A DNA stretch of 64,000 nt from contig NZ_CP102197.1 in the NCBI RefSeq assembly GCF_024584435.1, positions 1,178,001 through 1,242,000 on the forward strand. The letters are read 5' to 3'. A program made the translations under genes and the position numbers. The notes under the pieces are model-generated. The model was not told where the DNA came from. It saw only the letters and a program-made list of their open reading frames with translations, and searched no databases. Shown here one piece after another: positions 9,541 to 18,222 of this stretch (position 1 is its first letter; the number at the start of each line of letters is the position of its first letter). The DNA is from Schaalia odontolytica. GTDB lineage: Bacteria; Actinomycetota; Actinomycetes; Actinomycetales; Actinomycetaceae.

Positions 9541-10707
9541 ATGACCACCGCAAAAAGCCCACTCGAACTGGCGGCGCTTGCCACAGCCGCCGTGCCCGGC
9601 ATGCGGGTGACCGCGCTGCGCCCCCCGTCTTACAGTGACGAGCTCGCCTCCGTCACCGGAATCGAGGACTCCGCGGGGAACCGGTGGATCGTCACCTGCC
9701 CGCACCAGGAGGTGTCGGGCCCCGCACTCGAGGCCACCTCGGGGATTCTCGAGCGCCTCGGAGCCGCGCACGACCACGACTACATCCCCTTCGATGTCCC
9801 CCGCCTGGCGGGGCATCTCAGGCTTCCGGGCGGAGGCTTTGTCTACGTCCACCGCGATCCGGGAGGCCACGAGCCCGCGGCGTCGGACCTGGATCACGAT
9901 CCCCTCCTGCCCGCCTCACTCGGACGGGCGCTCGCCGCCCTTCACAACCTCCCCGAGACTGTCTTCTCCTCGATTGGATTGCCCACGTACACGGCCATCG
10001 AATGCCGTGACCGCACCCTCGCTCTTCTCGACGAGGCCGCACGCGAAGTCGCCATCCCCTCGTCGCTGTGGAGCCGGTGGGAGGCGGCCCTCGAGGACGT
10101 GTCGCTGTGGCGATTCCCCTCGGCGCCCGTCCACGGTGACATCCAGGAACGGTGTCTGTGCGTCGAGCGCGGATCCCTCCTTGCCATCGACGGATGGACG
10201 AGCGCGCACGTGGGCGATCCCGCCCTCGACATCTCCTGGATCCTCGCCAGCGCGAGCGACGAGTTCTTGGAACGTTTCCGCGAGGCCTACGGCCACGAGC
10301 GACGCGCCACCGACCTGCACATCTTCACGCGCGCCCAGCTCATGGGCGAGATCGCGTTGGTGCGCTGGCTGGTTCACGGCATTCACGCCGAGGACTCCTC
10401 CGTCGTCGACGAGGCGCGCTCCATGATCGCTGATCTCGCGTCCGACCTCGGTGGCGAACCGCTGCTCCCCTCCCACGCATCATCCGTGGGGCACCGCTCC
10501 TCGCCGATGGGTGGCGAGGCCTCTTCCCACCCCTCGACCTGCGGGCAGGGCGAGGAGACGCTCCCCGAGGGCCTGGAGACGGAGGAAACCGCCGCGGCCT
10601 CCGGGCCCGGCTCGGCCCTGTCCCGCAAGCTCGCCGAGGGCGAGGTTGATCCGGCAGCACCGACCGAGCGGCTGCGGCTCGGGCCCGACGGGACGCTCAT
10701 TCCCTAG
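9541..10707 (+). CDS. APH-fold phosphotransferase-like protein
   Basis: 388 residues resembling the aminoglycoside/macrolide phosphotransferase family. The C-lobe shows the catalytic-loop region as APVHGDIQERCLCVE and the metal-site region as IDGWTSAHVGDPALDISWIL. In typical APH enzymes the loop is HGDLxxxN; here the metal-binding Asn position is Cys while His-Gly-Asp is kept, so activity is uncertain. After about residue 310 comes an acidic, low-complexity tail with no recognisable domain, ending TERLRLGPDGTLIP. The gene stands alone, divergent from the tad operon, and appears leaderless. Drug resistance should not be assumed: housekeeping APH-like proteins of unknown substrate are common in actinobacteria. 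Confidence 0.75.
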   Translation: MTTAKSPLELAALATAAVPGMRVTALRPPSYSDELASVTGIEDSAGNRWIVTCPHQEVSGPALEATSGILERLGAAHDHDYIPFDVPRLAGHLRLPGGGFVYVHRDPGGHEPAASDLDHDPLLPASLGRALAALHNLPETVFSSIGLPTYTAIECRDRTLALLDEAAREVAIPSSLWSRWEAALEDVSLWRFPSAPVHGDIQERCLCVERGSLLAIDGWTSAHVGDPALDISWILASASDEFLERFREAYGHERRATDLHIFTRAQLMGEIALVRWLVHGIHAEDSSVVDEARSMIADLASDLGGEPLLPSHASSVGHRSSPMGGEASSHPSTCGQGEETLPEGLETEETAAASGPGSALSRKLAEGEVDPAAPTERLRLGPDGTLIP

Positions 10708-10848
10708 CGGCGAAGGCCGGCCGCAGGCATCCGTCCGATCCCGCGCGGGGCCCTCAGCGCAGGCAGCCGTGGGCCACTCGAGAGCGCTCCCGAACGGCCG
10801 CGGCCTTCCACAGCGGGCGCTCCGGGCGCCCCGGTCCCGGTGATGCGG

Positions 10849-11250
10849 CTATCGCGGTTCCTCTCCCTCGCCCGGCGCCTGTGCGCCGCCTTCGAGAGCG
10901 TCGACGCGTCTGCGCAGATCCTCCACCTGCAGGCGCAGGATCGCCGCCTCCTCGGTCAGGCGTCTGCGGTCCTCATCCGAACGCGACAGGTCAACGGAGA
11001 AGCGCAGGGACAGGAGGAGGAGCGCGACGCCCGCGACGAAGAAACCGAGGTTCAGCGGGACAACGACCCCCGTGTGCAGCGCGGTCCACCGCAAGATGCT
11101 GGGGAAAATCGACAGGATCAGCGTGAAGAACGCGATGACGTACCACCACAGGCCGTAGCGTTCCTTCAGACCCGAGTTACGCATGGTCATGAACACCGTC
11201 ACGACGATGATGAGCGCGAAGACCAGGCCGAGCACGTAGGACGGACTCAT
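10849..11250 (-). CDS. DUF2304 membrane protein, partner of GT2 glycosyltransferase
   Basis: 133 residues with three hydrophobic helices (YVLGLVFALIIVVTVFM; YVIAFFTLILSIFPSIL; LGFFVAGVALLLLSL) and a C-terminal coiled coil (LTEEAAILRLQVEDLRRRVDAL). The RNSGLKERYGLWWYVIAF segment is characteristic of DUF2304. The family is usually found right after polyprenyl-phosphate-type GT2 enzymes and probably anchors or assists them. It overlaps the upstream GT2 gene by ATGA. A second GT2-DUF2304 pair occurs at 26141-27288. Confidence 0.85.
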   Translation of the reverse strand: MSPSYVLGLVFALIIVVTVFMTMRNSGLKERYGLWWYVIAFFTLILSIFPSILRWTALHTGVVVPLNLGFFVAGVALLLLSLRFSVDLSRSDEDRRRLTEEAAILRLQVEDLRRRVDALEGGAQAPGEGEEPR

Positions 11251-12002
11251 GCTTCCACCTCCGACGCGGTCGCGATCTTTTCACCCGGACGCGACAAGGA
11301 CACAACGAGGGCCAGGGTGGCGCGCACCAGGAAGAGCGCGGACTTGATCGGGTTGTGGGAAGGCTCCCCGCCCGCACGCGGGTGCATTTGCACGCCGACC
11401 TCGCGCACAACCAGGCGGGAACGGGCGGCGATGACGAGCGCGCCAATCGTGTCTCCGAGGTACTCCGCCGGGTAGTTGCGCGCAAAGAGCGACAGCGCGC
11501 GCGGCCCGTAGAGCTTGAAACCACTCGTCGTGTCACTCAGTCGCGTGTGGCACACTCGCGACAGGATGAAGGAAAACAGATTCATCGCCCACTTGCGGGG
11601 ACCGCGCGCCTCGTAGTTCCCCTTGCCCGCAAAGCGTGACCCGATGACGACATCCGCGCCCTCGCGCGATGCGGTGTCAATGAGGGTTTCTATCTCCCCC
11701 GGATCATGCTGCCCATCGGCATCGAGCTGACACGCGTACTGATAGCCGGACCGCCGGGCGTACTGGAAGCCCGCCCGCATCGCGCCGCCAACCCCCAGGT
11801 TGAGGGGCAGGTCCAGGACGGCCACCCCGGCGGCGCGAGCGATGGACGCCGTCGCGTCCACCGACCCGTCCGAGACAACGAGGATGTCAGCGAAGGAAGG
11901 TTTCTCGGCCTTGACCGCCTCGAGGACATCGCCGAGTACCGCCTCCTCATTCCACGCGGGAATGACGATCAGCAGACGCGTTTTCTCGCTGGGACGCCTC
12001 AC
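11247..12002 (-). CDS. GT2 family glycosyltransferase (polyprenyl-phosphate sugar transferase type)
   Basis: 251 residues with a GT-A fold: VIPAWNEEAVLGDVL, VVSDGSVDAT and the metal-binding DXD in LDADGQHDPGEIE. It resembles dolichol/polyprenyl-phosphate mannose or glucose synthases that load a sugar onto a lipid carrier for later transfer outside the membrane. The GTG start follows the rmlA stop with no gap (TGAGTG), so it is translated from the rmlA transcript. The actual sugar cannot be read from the sequence. Confidence 0.88.
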   Translation of the reverse strand: MRRPSEKTRLLIVIPAWNEEAVLGDVLEAVKAEKPSFADILVVSDGSVDATASIARAAGVAVLDLPLNLGVGGAMRAGFQYARRSGYQYACQLDADGQHDPGEIETLIDTASREGADVVIGSRFAGKGNYEARGPRKWAMNLFSFILSRVCHTRLSDTTSGFKLYGPRALSLFARNYPAEYLGDTIGALVIAARSRLVVREVGVQMHPRAGGEPSHNPIKSALFLVRATLALVVSLSRPGEKIATASEVEA

Positions 12003-12875
12003 TCAGCGTCCCTCTCGTTCGAGCAACTCGAGCAGGTAGGCTCCGTAACCGGACTTGACCAGGGGTTCCGCGCGCTGACGCAACCCCTCGTCGTCGATGA
12101 AGCCCATGCGCCACGCAACCTCCTCCGGGGCACCGATCTTCATGCCCTGGCGGGCCTCGACGGTGCGCACGAAGGCGGTGGCATCGGCGAGGGAATCAAA
12201 GGTCCCGGTATCCAGCCAAGCGGTTCCTCGGGGGAGGACCTCCACCTTGAGTTTGCCCGCCTCCAGGTACGCGCGGTTGACGTCCGTGATCTCGTACTCG
12301 CCGCGCGCGCTGGGCGTCAGGTTGCGGGCGATGTCGACCACGTCATTGTCGTAGAAGTACAACCCGGGGACGGCGTAGTTCGACTTGGGCTGGGCCGGCT
12401 TCTCCTCGATCGACAGCGCGTTGAACTCCTCGTCGAACTCGACGACGCCGTACTCGCGGGGGTTGGACACGTGGTAGGCGAAGACCGCACCGCCATCGGG
12501 ATCGACGTGGCGGCGCAGCTGTGCGCCCATGCCGGGTCCGTAGAAGATGTTGTCGCCCAGCACCAGCGCGGCACTGTCATTGCCGACGTGGTCGGCGCCG
12601 AGGACGAACGCCTGCGCCAGGCCGTTGGGTTCGTGCTGGACCGCGTAGGAGATGCTCACACCCAGCTGGCTTCCATCGCCGAGAAGGCGGTGGAACGAGG
12701 GAGCGTCGTGCGGCGTGGTGATGACGAGGACCTCGGAAATGCCGGCCAGCATGAGGGTCGACAGGGGGTAGTAGATCATCGGCTTGTCGTAGACGGGGAC
12801 CAGCTGCTTCGATGTCCCCAAAGTGATCGGGTTGAGCCGGGTTCCCGACCCGCCCGCCAGGATGATGCCTTTCAT
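12003..12875 (-). CDS. rmlA: Glucose-1-phosphate thymidylyltransferase
   Basis: First step of dTDP-L-rhamnose synthesis: dTTP plus glucose-1-phosphate to dTDP-glucose. 290 residues with the nucleotide-binding signature [32 protein letters not shown] split across the N-terminus, then [10 protein letters not shown] and [20 protein letters not shown]. The ATG at 12875 has GGAGG upstream and begins exactly at the family motif; the long upstream open frame runs antisense through rmlCD and is rejected. It is divergent from rmlCD across a shared promoter region. Confidence 0.95.
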   Translation of the reverse strand: MKGIILAGGSGTRLNPITLGTSKQLVPVYDKPMIYYPLSTLMLAGISEVLVITTPHDAPSFHRLLGDGSQLGVSISYAVQHEPNGLAQAFVLGADHVGNDSAALVLGDNIFYGPGMGAQLRRHVDPDGGAVFAYHVSNPREYGVVEFDEEFNALSIEEKPAQPKSNYAVPGLYFYDNDVVDIARNLTPSARGEYEITDVNRAYLEAGKLKVEVLPRGTAWLDTGTFDSLADATAFVRTVEARQGMKIGAPEEVAWRMGFIDDEGLRQRAEPLVKSGYGAYLLELLEREGR

Positions 12876-12924
12876 GATGCCTCCGATTCCCGCGCGACCT
12901 CGTGCGGGTCGCGCATCGCTGACA

Positions 12925-12955
12925 ATTATCCCAGTACCTGGGTATTTTTCCACAA
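12925..12955 (-). promoter_or_regulatory. Putative promoter of rmlA operon
   Basis: On the minus strand, TTGTGG and GATAAT are separated by 19 nt, about 50 nt upstream of the rmlA start, within the divergent rmlA/rmlCD spacer. The spacing is longer than ideal. Confidence 0.4.
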
Positions 12956-13070
12956 CTTGCCGCTCCCGTGGGAGGGCGGGCGGGAGTTGGCCGCCATGAA
13001 TGTACAGATCGGCTAGAATTTGAGTGGAACAGCGCGCTTGCGCGAGGATACCGCACGTAAAGGAAGAAGC

Positions 13071-14498
13071 ATGGCGCCCACCGCTAAGCCACTGGGGATC
13101 ACCTCCACGCCAATCCCTGGCTTTTTGCGCATTGATGTGACCGTTCACGGCGACAACCGTGGCTGGTTTAAGGAGAACTGGCAGCGGGAGAAGATGGTCG
13201 CGCTCGGTCTTCCGGACTTTCATCCCGTCCAGAACAACATCTCCTTCAACGACCAGATCGGGGTGACCCGCGGGATTCACGCGGAGCCGTGGGACAAGTT
13301 CGTGTCGGTCGCGACCGGCCGGGTGTTCGGCGCGTGGGTGGATCTGCGCGAGGGCCCGTCGTTCGGTACCGTGTACACAACCATCATTGATCCGGGAGTT
13401 GCCGTGTTCGTCCCGCGGGGGGTGGGCAACGCGTATCAGACGCTCGAGCCGAACACGGCCTACACGTATCTGGTCAACGATCACTGGTCGCCGGACGCGC
13501 AGTACACGTTCCTGAACCTGGCGGATGAGACCGTTGCCATCGATTGGCCGATTCCACTGGAGCGGGCCATCCTGTCGGAGAAAGACAAGGGGCACCCCCG
13601 CCTCGGTGATGTCGCTCCCTTCCCCGCTCCGGTGCCCGCGGGGAGGCGCGCCCTGGTGACGGGGGCGAACGGCCAGCTGGGACGCGAGCTCATGGCGGCC
13701 CTTCCCGCGGCCGGTTTCTCCGTGACCGGTGTTGACCTGCCGGAGGTTTCCATTTCCGATGCCCAGCAGGTTGCCGCCCTCCCGTGGGATGACATCGACG
13801 TGGTGATCAACGCCGCGGCGTGGACGAACGTTGACGGCGCGGAGACTCCCGAGGGGCGCCGCGCATCCTGGCAGGCGAACGCGACCGGACCGGCTCTGCT
13901 GGCGCGCGAGGCAACCACCCACGGCGTGACGGTGGTGCATATCTCGACGGAGTACGTGTTCGACGGCACGCAGGAGGTCCACGTCGAGGACGAGGCTCCC
14001 TCTCCGCTGGGCGTGTACGGCCAGTCGAAGGCGGGGGGTGACGCGGCCGTTGCCTCGACACCCCGGCACTACATCGTGCGCACCTCCTGGGTCGTGGGCG
14101 ATGGGAAGAACTTCATCAAAACGATGGCCTCGCTGGCTCGGCAGGGGGTGTCGCCCTCCGTCGTGTCAGACCAGGTTGGCCGACTCACCTTCACCTCGGA
14201 CCTCGCCGCGGGAATCATTCACCTGCTGACCTCCGACGCACCGTTTGGCACCTACAACCTGTCGGGTGAGGGGCCCGTGATGAGCTGGGCCGAGGTCGCC
14301 GCTCGCGTGTTCGAGTTGTGCGGCCGCGAGCGCGCCGACGTGACCTTCGTGACGACCGAGGAGTACTTCGCGGGACGCGACGCGGCTCCCCGTCCTCTCT
14401 CCTCCGTCCTGGACCTGAGCAAGATCGAGGCCACCGGCTTCACGCCCGCAGACTCCTCCCGACGCATCGAGGAGTACATCGCCTCCCTGCGAGGCTGA
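13071..14498 (+). CDS. rmlCD: RmlC-RmlD fusion: dTDP-4-dehydrorhamnose 3,5-epimerase / reductase
   Basis: One 475-residue polypeptide joins two steps of dTDP-rhamnose synthesis. Residues about 1-185 are an RmlC cupin: [25 protein letters not shown] keeps the catalytic His region, and [21 protein letters not shown] follows. Residues about 195-475 are an RmlD short-chain reductase: [37 protein letters not shown] and [11 protein letters not shown] (YxxxK). Such fusions are known in Actinomyces and bifidobacteria. The ATG at 13071 has AAGGAAG upstream. The dTDP-glucose 4,6-dehydratase (rmlB) is not in the window and must be elsewhere. A strong terminator follows. Confidence 0.93.
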   Translation: MAPTAKPLGITSTPIPGFLRIDVTVHGDNRGWFKENWQREKMVALGLPDFHPVQNNISFNDQIGVTRGIHAEPWDKFVSVATGRVFGAWVDLREGPSFGTVYTTIIDPGVAVFVPRGVGNAYQTLEPNTAYTYLVNDHWSPDAQYTFLNLADETVAIDWPIPLERAILSEKDKGHPRLGDVAPFPAPVPAGRRALVTGANGQLGRELMAALPAAGFSVTGVDLPEVSISDAQQVAALPWDDIDVVINAAAWTNVDGAETPEGRRASWQANATGPALLAREATTHGVTVVHISTEYVFDGTQEVHVEDEAPSPLGVYGQSKAGGDAAVASTPRHYIVRTSWVVGDGKNFIKTMASLARQGVSPSVVSDQVGRLTFTSDLAAGIIHLLTSDAPFGTYNLSGEGPVMSWAEVAARVFELCGRERADVTFVTTEEYFAGRDAAPRPLSSVLDLSKIEATGFTPADSSRRIEEYIASLRG

Positions 14499-14514
14499 CC
14501 TCGACATCGACGAG

Positions 14515-14549
14515 GCGCGCCCCGGGTACCGAAGGTGCCCGGGGCGCGC
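14515..14549 (+). terminator. Strong hairpin terminator after rmlCD
   Basis: A 16-bp GC-rich stem with a single T-G wobble and a 3-nt GAA loop, 17 nt after the rmlCD stop. Confidence 0.8.
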
Positions 14550-14580
14550 GCGTGGCTGCTCGTCGGCGGGACCCACGCAC

Positions 14581-14661
14581 GCGGATAGCTTAAGAAGTGC
14601 GCGGATAGGTTAGTAGGCTATCCGCGAGCGAATAACCTATCCGTCTGCGGACAACCTATCC
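14581..14661. repeat. Cluster of five GGATAG-type repeats, two forward and three inverted
   Basis: Forward copies GCGGATAGCTTA (from 14581) and GCGGATAGGTTA (from 14601); reverse copies CTATCCGC (14618), TAACCTATCCG (14633) and AACCTATCC (14653). An 11-bp arm (14602-14612) is perfectly repeated in inverse orientation at 14633-14643. The cluster lies between two convergent terminators and overlaps no gene. Its function is unknown; it could bind a protein or form a structured RNA. Confidence 0.6.
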
Positions 14662-14703
14662 ACGAGGGCGCAACAACGCTCATGCAAGGGACATGCAGCA
14701 TGA

Positions 14704-14749
14704 GGGGCGGGGGCCAGCCGCGCGTGAATGCGCGGCTGGCCCCCGCCCC
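14704..14749 (-). terminator. Strong hairpin terminator after amidase gene
   Basis: Perfect 20-bp inverted repeat with a 6-nt loop, 14 nt beyond the amidase stop. Without a U-tract on either side it may serve both directions. Confidence 0.75.
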
Positions 14750-14763
14750 GTTAAGAAGAACTC

Positions 14764-16809
14764 CTAGAAGTAGGCCGCCATCATCGACACCAGGTCCTGG
14801 CCGTAGTTCTTGGCTGCCGCCCAACCGGTGTGATTCGGGTTCTCCTGGATTCCCAGGTGCTCGACCACGGAGGCGCCGCCCTTACGCACGTAGGCAAAAC
14901 GCGGATCGACCACCGGGTTGGCCAGGGACTGCGCGGTCACAGAAGCATCCGCGTAGGCACGCAGGTGCTGCACCTGGGCGCGAATTCCCGTGCGCACGTC
15001 CGGGAAACTCGCCCCTTGCGCGCCTCCGCCGACCGCGCCGATGCCAGAGAAGTTGAACTGGCCGATGCTCACGTCACCGCCGAAGCCCAGCCAGCCGGTC
15101 TCCTTCATGGACTGGACGAACACGAGCTCGGGGGACACGCCCTCGGCTACGGCTTCGTCGTAGATGATCTCGGCGAAGTCACGGATGGAGGAGGCCCCAC
15201 CTGCGGCCAGTTCACTCGGGTAAGAGCGGCCCGCGTTCTGCCACGCGCTCACCATCGCGTCAATGGTCTCCGAGCGCGAGGCCATGGGGGCACTCATGAT
15301 GAGACGCTGGCCATTCGCGTCATGGACGGAGGCGCCGGATGAGGCAGCGGAACCCGCATCCTCGTAGCCCAGCCAGGCTCCCGAGGACGAGAACCTTGAT
15401 GCGCGCCCCTGAACGACCACTGTTCCCGTCGCCATCGCGCCCGAACTCTGATCGAGCCAGTACCAGGTGGATCCCTGCTGGAGCCAGCCGGTGCTCATCG
15501 CGCCCGAGGGCTGCATGTAGTACCAGGTTCCGCCCACGGACAGCCAGCCGGTCTTCATCGCACCATCGGAATCGAGGTAGTACCAGGAGTCCCGGTCCTT
15601 CAGCCATCCGGTTGCCATGACACCGCTGGGGTGCATGTAGTACCACTGCTTGTCGTCTTCAGTGAGCTGCCAGCCGGTGAGCATGCGCGCATCGTCCTCG
15701 AAGAGGTACCACGCGTCGCCGATCTTGGTCCAGCCGACGGCCGCACCGCCGGAGCTACCCAGCCAATACCAGTTGTCGCGGTACGTGAGCCAGCCCGTCG
15801 CCATCGCGCCGGAGGAGTCCAGGTAGTACCAGGTGCCTCCCACCCGTTCCCATCCGGTCGCCATGTCTCCGGCCGGGCGCAGGTAGTACCAGGTGCCCTT
15901 CTCTTGCTTCCAGCCGGTGACCATCGCGGTGCTCTCATCGAAGAGGTAGAGGCGTCCATTCAGCGTGGCCCATCCTCGGATCGTGCGCCCGTCGGATCCG
16001 GCCCAGTACCAGCGCCCGCCAACCTGGAACCAGCCGGTCTTGGCCGCTCCGTTGCTGATAAAGCGCCAGCTGTTGCCGGACTTTTCCCACGTCCCCTTGC
16101 TCAGCCCGTATGTATTGGCGATGCCCGTGGCATCCGCGATCCCGAGGGAGCGCACGAAGGCCGAGTCGCGCAGCAGGGCCGCGTCGGAGGAGGAGGTCAG
16201 GAAGGCGTGCTCGACGATGATCCCGGGGATGCCGTCCTCGCGCGCTTGACGGTTGATCGCGTAGTAGTCGCCCGTGGAGCCGTCGGGGTAGTCGTAGTAG
16301 GGGTTGTCTCGCGTCTTGATTCCTCGATCGGCCAGCCCCAGGCTCGTCAGTTCTTGCTGGATGGCGCTGGACAGGGCGCGCCCCTGGGTGTGGGTGGAGT
16401 AGTTGTACGACGAGGCGTTGGGGTACCAGACCTCGGCACCCTTGGCCACGGGTGAGCCCGAGTTGAAGTGAATCGACACGAGGGCGTCGGCCTTGGCATC
16501 GGCGGCCATCTGCACGCGCGCCGCCAGGTCTGCGCTCGTGTTCTCCGAGGGCCTGGTGTCCGTCGTCCGGGTCATGACGACGCGCACGCCGTCGTAGCTT
16601 TCCAGCTCTTCCTTGAGCGCCAGGGACACCGCGAGGGTCAGGTCCTTCTCTTTCAGGCCGTTAGCCACAGCTCCGGAGTCGGAGCCCCCGTGTCCGGGGT
16701 CGATGGCGATCGTGATGCCTGCTGCCTGAGCCGACGGGACGATGGCTGCGGCGGCGGTGGCCAGGGCCAGGGTGAGCCCGGCGACGAGTGTCCTCCAGGG
16801 GGAACGCAT
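14764..16809 (-). CDS. Secreted amidase with choline-binding-type repeats and C-terminal glucosaminidase domain
   Basis: 681 residues in four parts: a signal peptide ending SAQAAG; an N-acetylmuramoyl-L-alanine amidase (Amidase_3) with zinc and catalytic residues in DPGHGGSDSGA, LKEKDLT, VSIHFNSG and IVEHAFL; about eleven 20-residue Trp/Tyr repeats (GWxxxxGTWYYLxxSGAMAT) of the choline/glucan-binding type; and a C-terminal GH73-like lytic domain (LVFVQSMKETGWLGFGG, GQFNFSGIGA). It should be an autolysin that cuts both the stem peptide bond and the glycan strand while held on the wall by the repeats. The ATG at 16809 is preferred over 16815 because AAGG is 6 nt upstream. The gene lies within the surface-polysaccharide region. 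Confidence 0.93.
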   Translation of the reverse strand: MRSPWRTLVAGLTLALATAAAAIVPSAQAAGITIAIDPGHGGSDSGAVANGLKEKDLTLAVSLALKEELESYDGVRVVMTRTTDTRPSENTSADLAARVQMAADAKADALVSIHFNSGSPVAKGAEVWYPNASSYNYSTHTQGRALSSAIQQELTSLGLADRGIKTRDNPYYDYPDGSTGDYYAINRQAREDGIPGIIVEHAFLTSSSDAALLRDSAFVRSLGIADATGIANTYGLSKGTWEKSGNSWRFISNGAAKTGWFQVGGRWYWAGSDGRTIRGWATLNGRLYLFDESTAMVTGWKQEKGTWYYLRPAGDMATGWERVGGTWYYLDSSGAMATGWLTYRDNWYWLGSSGGAAVGWTKIGDAWYLFEDDARMLTGWQLTEDDKQWYYMHPSGVMATGWLKDRDSWYYLDSDGAMKTGWLSVGGTWYYMQPSGAMSTGWLQQGSTWYWLDQSSGAMATGTVVVQGRASRFSSSGAWLGYEDAGSAASSGASVHDANGQRLIMSAPMASRSETIDAMVSAWQNAGRSYPSELAAGGASSIRDFAEIIYDEAVAEGVSPELVFVQSMKETGWLGFGGDVSIGQFNFSGIGAVGGGAQGASFPDVRTGIRAQVQHLRAYADASVTAQSLANPVVDPRFAYVRKGGASVVEHLGIQENPNHTGWAAAKNYGQDLVSMMAAYF

Positions 16810-16861
16810 GATCATCCTTCATGTTGCCAATGTGTCACTCGTGATTCTAGGTACTTATGTT

Positions 16862-16887
16862 GTAACTGTAAACATGAAAATAGTTAC
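16862..16887. promoter_or_regulatory. GTAAC inverted repeat upstream of amidase
   Basis: GTAACT and AGTTAC separated by 14 nt in an AT-rich stretch 50-80 nt upstream of the amidase start, with an adjacent TGTAAA direct half-repeat. GTAAC half-sites resemble those reported for MtrA, the actinobacterial cell-wall response regulator. Assignment to MtrA is inference. Confidence 0.4.
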
Positions 16888-16986
16888 ATTGACGAACAAG
16901 CACGAACTCACATCATTGCGTGATCGAGTGTGCTACCACCTGCCGACGGGACACGCGCGTACTCGCCGCTGACCTCGACGCAACGC

Positions 16987-18222
16987 TCAGACGGCGGAGA
17001 GAACCACAGCGGCGGCGGCGCGCGACGACGCCTCAACAGAACGGTTCTCCCGCACCCACGCGCGCGAGCGCGCCTCCCCCACCCAGGACACGGTGCCGCG
17101 GGCAAACGCCACCATCGCCTCGGCGACCTCGTCGGCATCCAGGTCGCACGCCACCCCCAGGCCGGCCTCCTCGACATCGCGGGCGGCGCGCCCGGGCCCC
17201 GCGTAGATCACCGGCGTCCCCTGTGCCAGCGAGGCCAGGATCTTGGTGGGATAGGCGTAGTCGTAGCCGCCAGGGCGCAGCGAGGCCAGCGTCGCGGTCG
17301 CCCGAGCCATCCACCGGTCGGCCTCGTTCGCGCTCACCGCTGGAATCATCTGCACTCCCGCCACCGCTCGGGCGCGCCCAGCAAGGTCCTCCCATCCGCT
17401 CCCCTGCCCGACGAACACGAGGCGAGCGTCCCCCAGGCGATCCCGCGCGCGTTCGAATGCCTCCACAAACACCTCGGGGGCGAGCCAGGGGGCGACCGTC
17501 CCCGCGTACACGAAGACCGGCCCCGAACACCGGGGGAAGGAATCCGGGTACCCGGCTGCGATCTCGCCCGGGACACGCACGCCGTTGGGAACAACCGTCA
17601 CATCCCGCGCCCCCAGCTCGCGCGCGCGGCGACTCACCCCCGCCGAGACCGCGATCACGCGGTGAGCACCCCTGAGCGCGAAGGATTCCAAGGCGGCGAC
17701 GGCGCGCACGACAACGCCCGGCACTCCCGCCGCGGATGCCGCGTCCGAGACGACGTCCGCGCAGTAGTAGACGTAGGGCACGCGGCGCAGCGCGCACGCC
17801 ACGCGTACGGCCGCGCCCGTCGTCGGAGGAGGCTCGCACGCCACCACATCCGGCCTCGCCCCGGTGAGCAGGCGCACCACGAGGGGCAGATCGAAAGAGA
17901 GGTAGGAGACGTAGCCGCGCACGGCTCCCGTGCGATCACGCAGCACGGGAGCACGCCTCACCTCGACGAGGCCGGCCCCCACCCCGCCCGCCGTCGGCCC
18001 CCTCCCCGGGACAGCTGCGTTCCCTCGACGGGTGCTCTGCGCGGACCCGAGCGGGCGGGAGGCCGCGCGGGCGCCGTCGCGGACAACCGAGGGCGCCAGG
18101 CGCGAGGTGAGGACGCGCACGCTCGCGCCCGAAGAGACAAGAGAGCGGACGAGGGCGCCCAGGCGCAGTGCCGCCGCGGTCGGCTCGGGCGTGAAGGTGC
18201 GCGTCGCGAGAGTGACTAGCAT
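16987..18222 (-). CDS. GT4 family glycosyltransferase
   Basis: 411-residue GT-B fold enzyme. The N-terminal domain has TRTFTPEPTAAALRLGAL; the C-terminal nucleotide-sugar domain has VFVYAGTVAPWLAPEVFVEAF, LVFVGQG and the YPTKILASLAQGTPVIYAG segment typical of GT4 enzymes that extend surface glycans. An Arg/Gly/Ala-rich insert near residues 60-80 is unusual and probably a disordered loop. The ATG at 18222 overlaps the end of the dehydrogenase gene, so both share a transcript. Donor and acceptor are unknown. Confidence 0.85.
   Translation of the reverse strand: MLVTLATRTFTPEPTAAALRLGALVRSLVSSGASVRVLTSRLAPSVVRDGARAASRPLGSAQSTRRGNAAVPGRGPTAGGVGAGLVEVRRAPVLRDRTGAVRGYVSYLSFDLPLVVRLLTGARPDVVACEPPPTTGAAVRVACALRRVPYVYYCADVVSDAASAAGVPGVVVRAVAALESFALRGAHRVIAVSAGVSRRARELGARDVTVVPNGVRVPGEIAAGYPDSFPRCSGPVFVYAGTVAPWLAPEVFVEAFERARDRLGDARLVFVGQGSGWEDLAGRARAVAGVQMIPAVSANEADRWMARATATLASLRPGGYDYAYPTKILASLAQGTPVIYAGPGRAARDVEEAGLGVACDLDADEVAEAMVAFARGTVSWVGEARSRAWVRENRSVEASSRAAAAVVLSAV

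Noticed and set aside
9541..10707. Calling the APH-fold gene an antibiotic resistance gene
   Set aside because: The catalytic loop is altered and the family includes many enzymes with unknown housekeeping substrates.
12876..14069. Minus-strand extension of rmlA upstream of 12875
   Set aside because: It runs antisense through rmlCD and the RmlA family begins exactly at the ATG at 12875.
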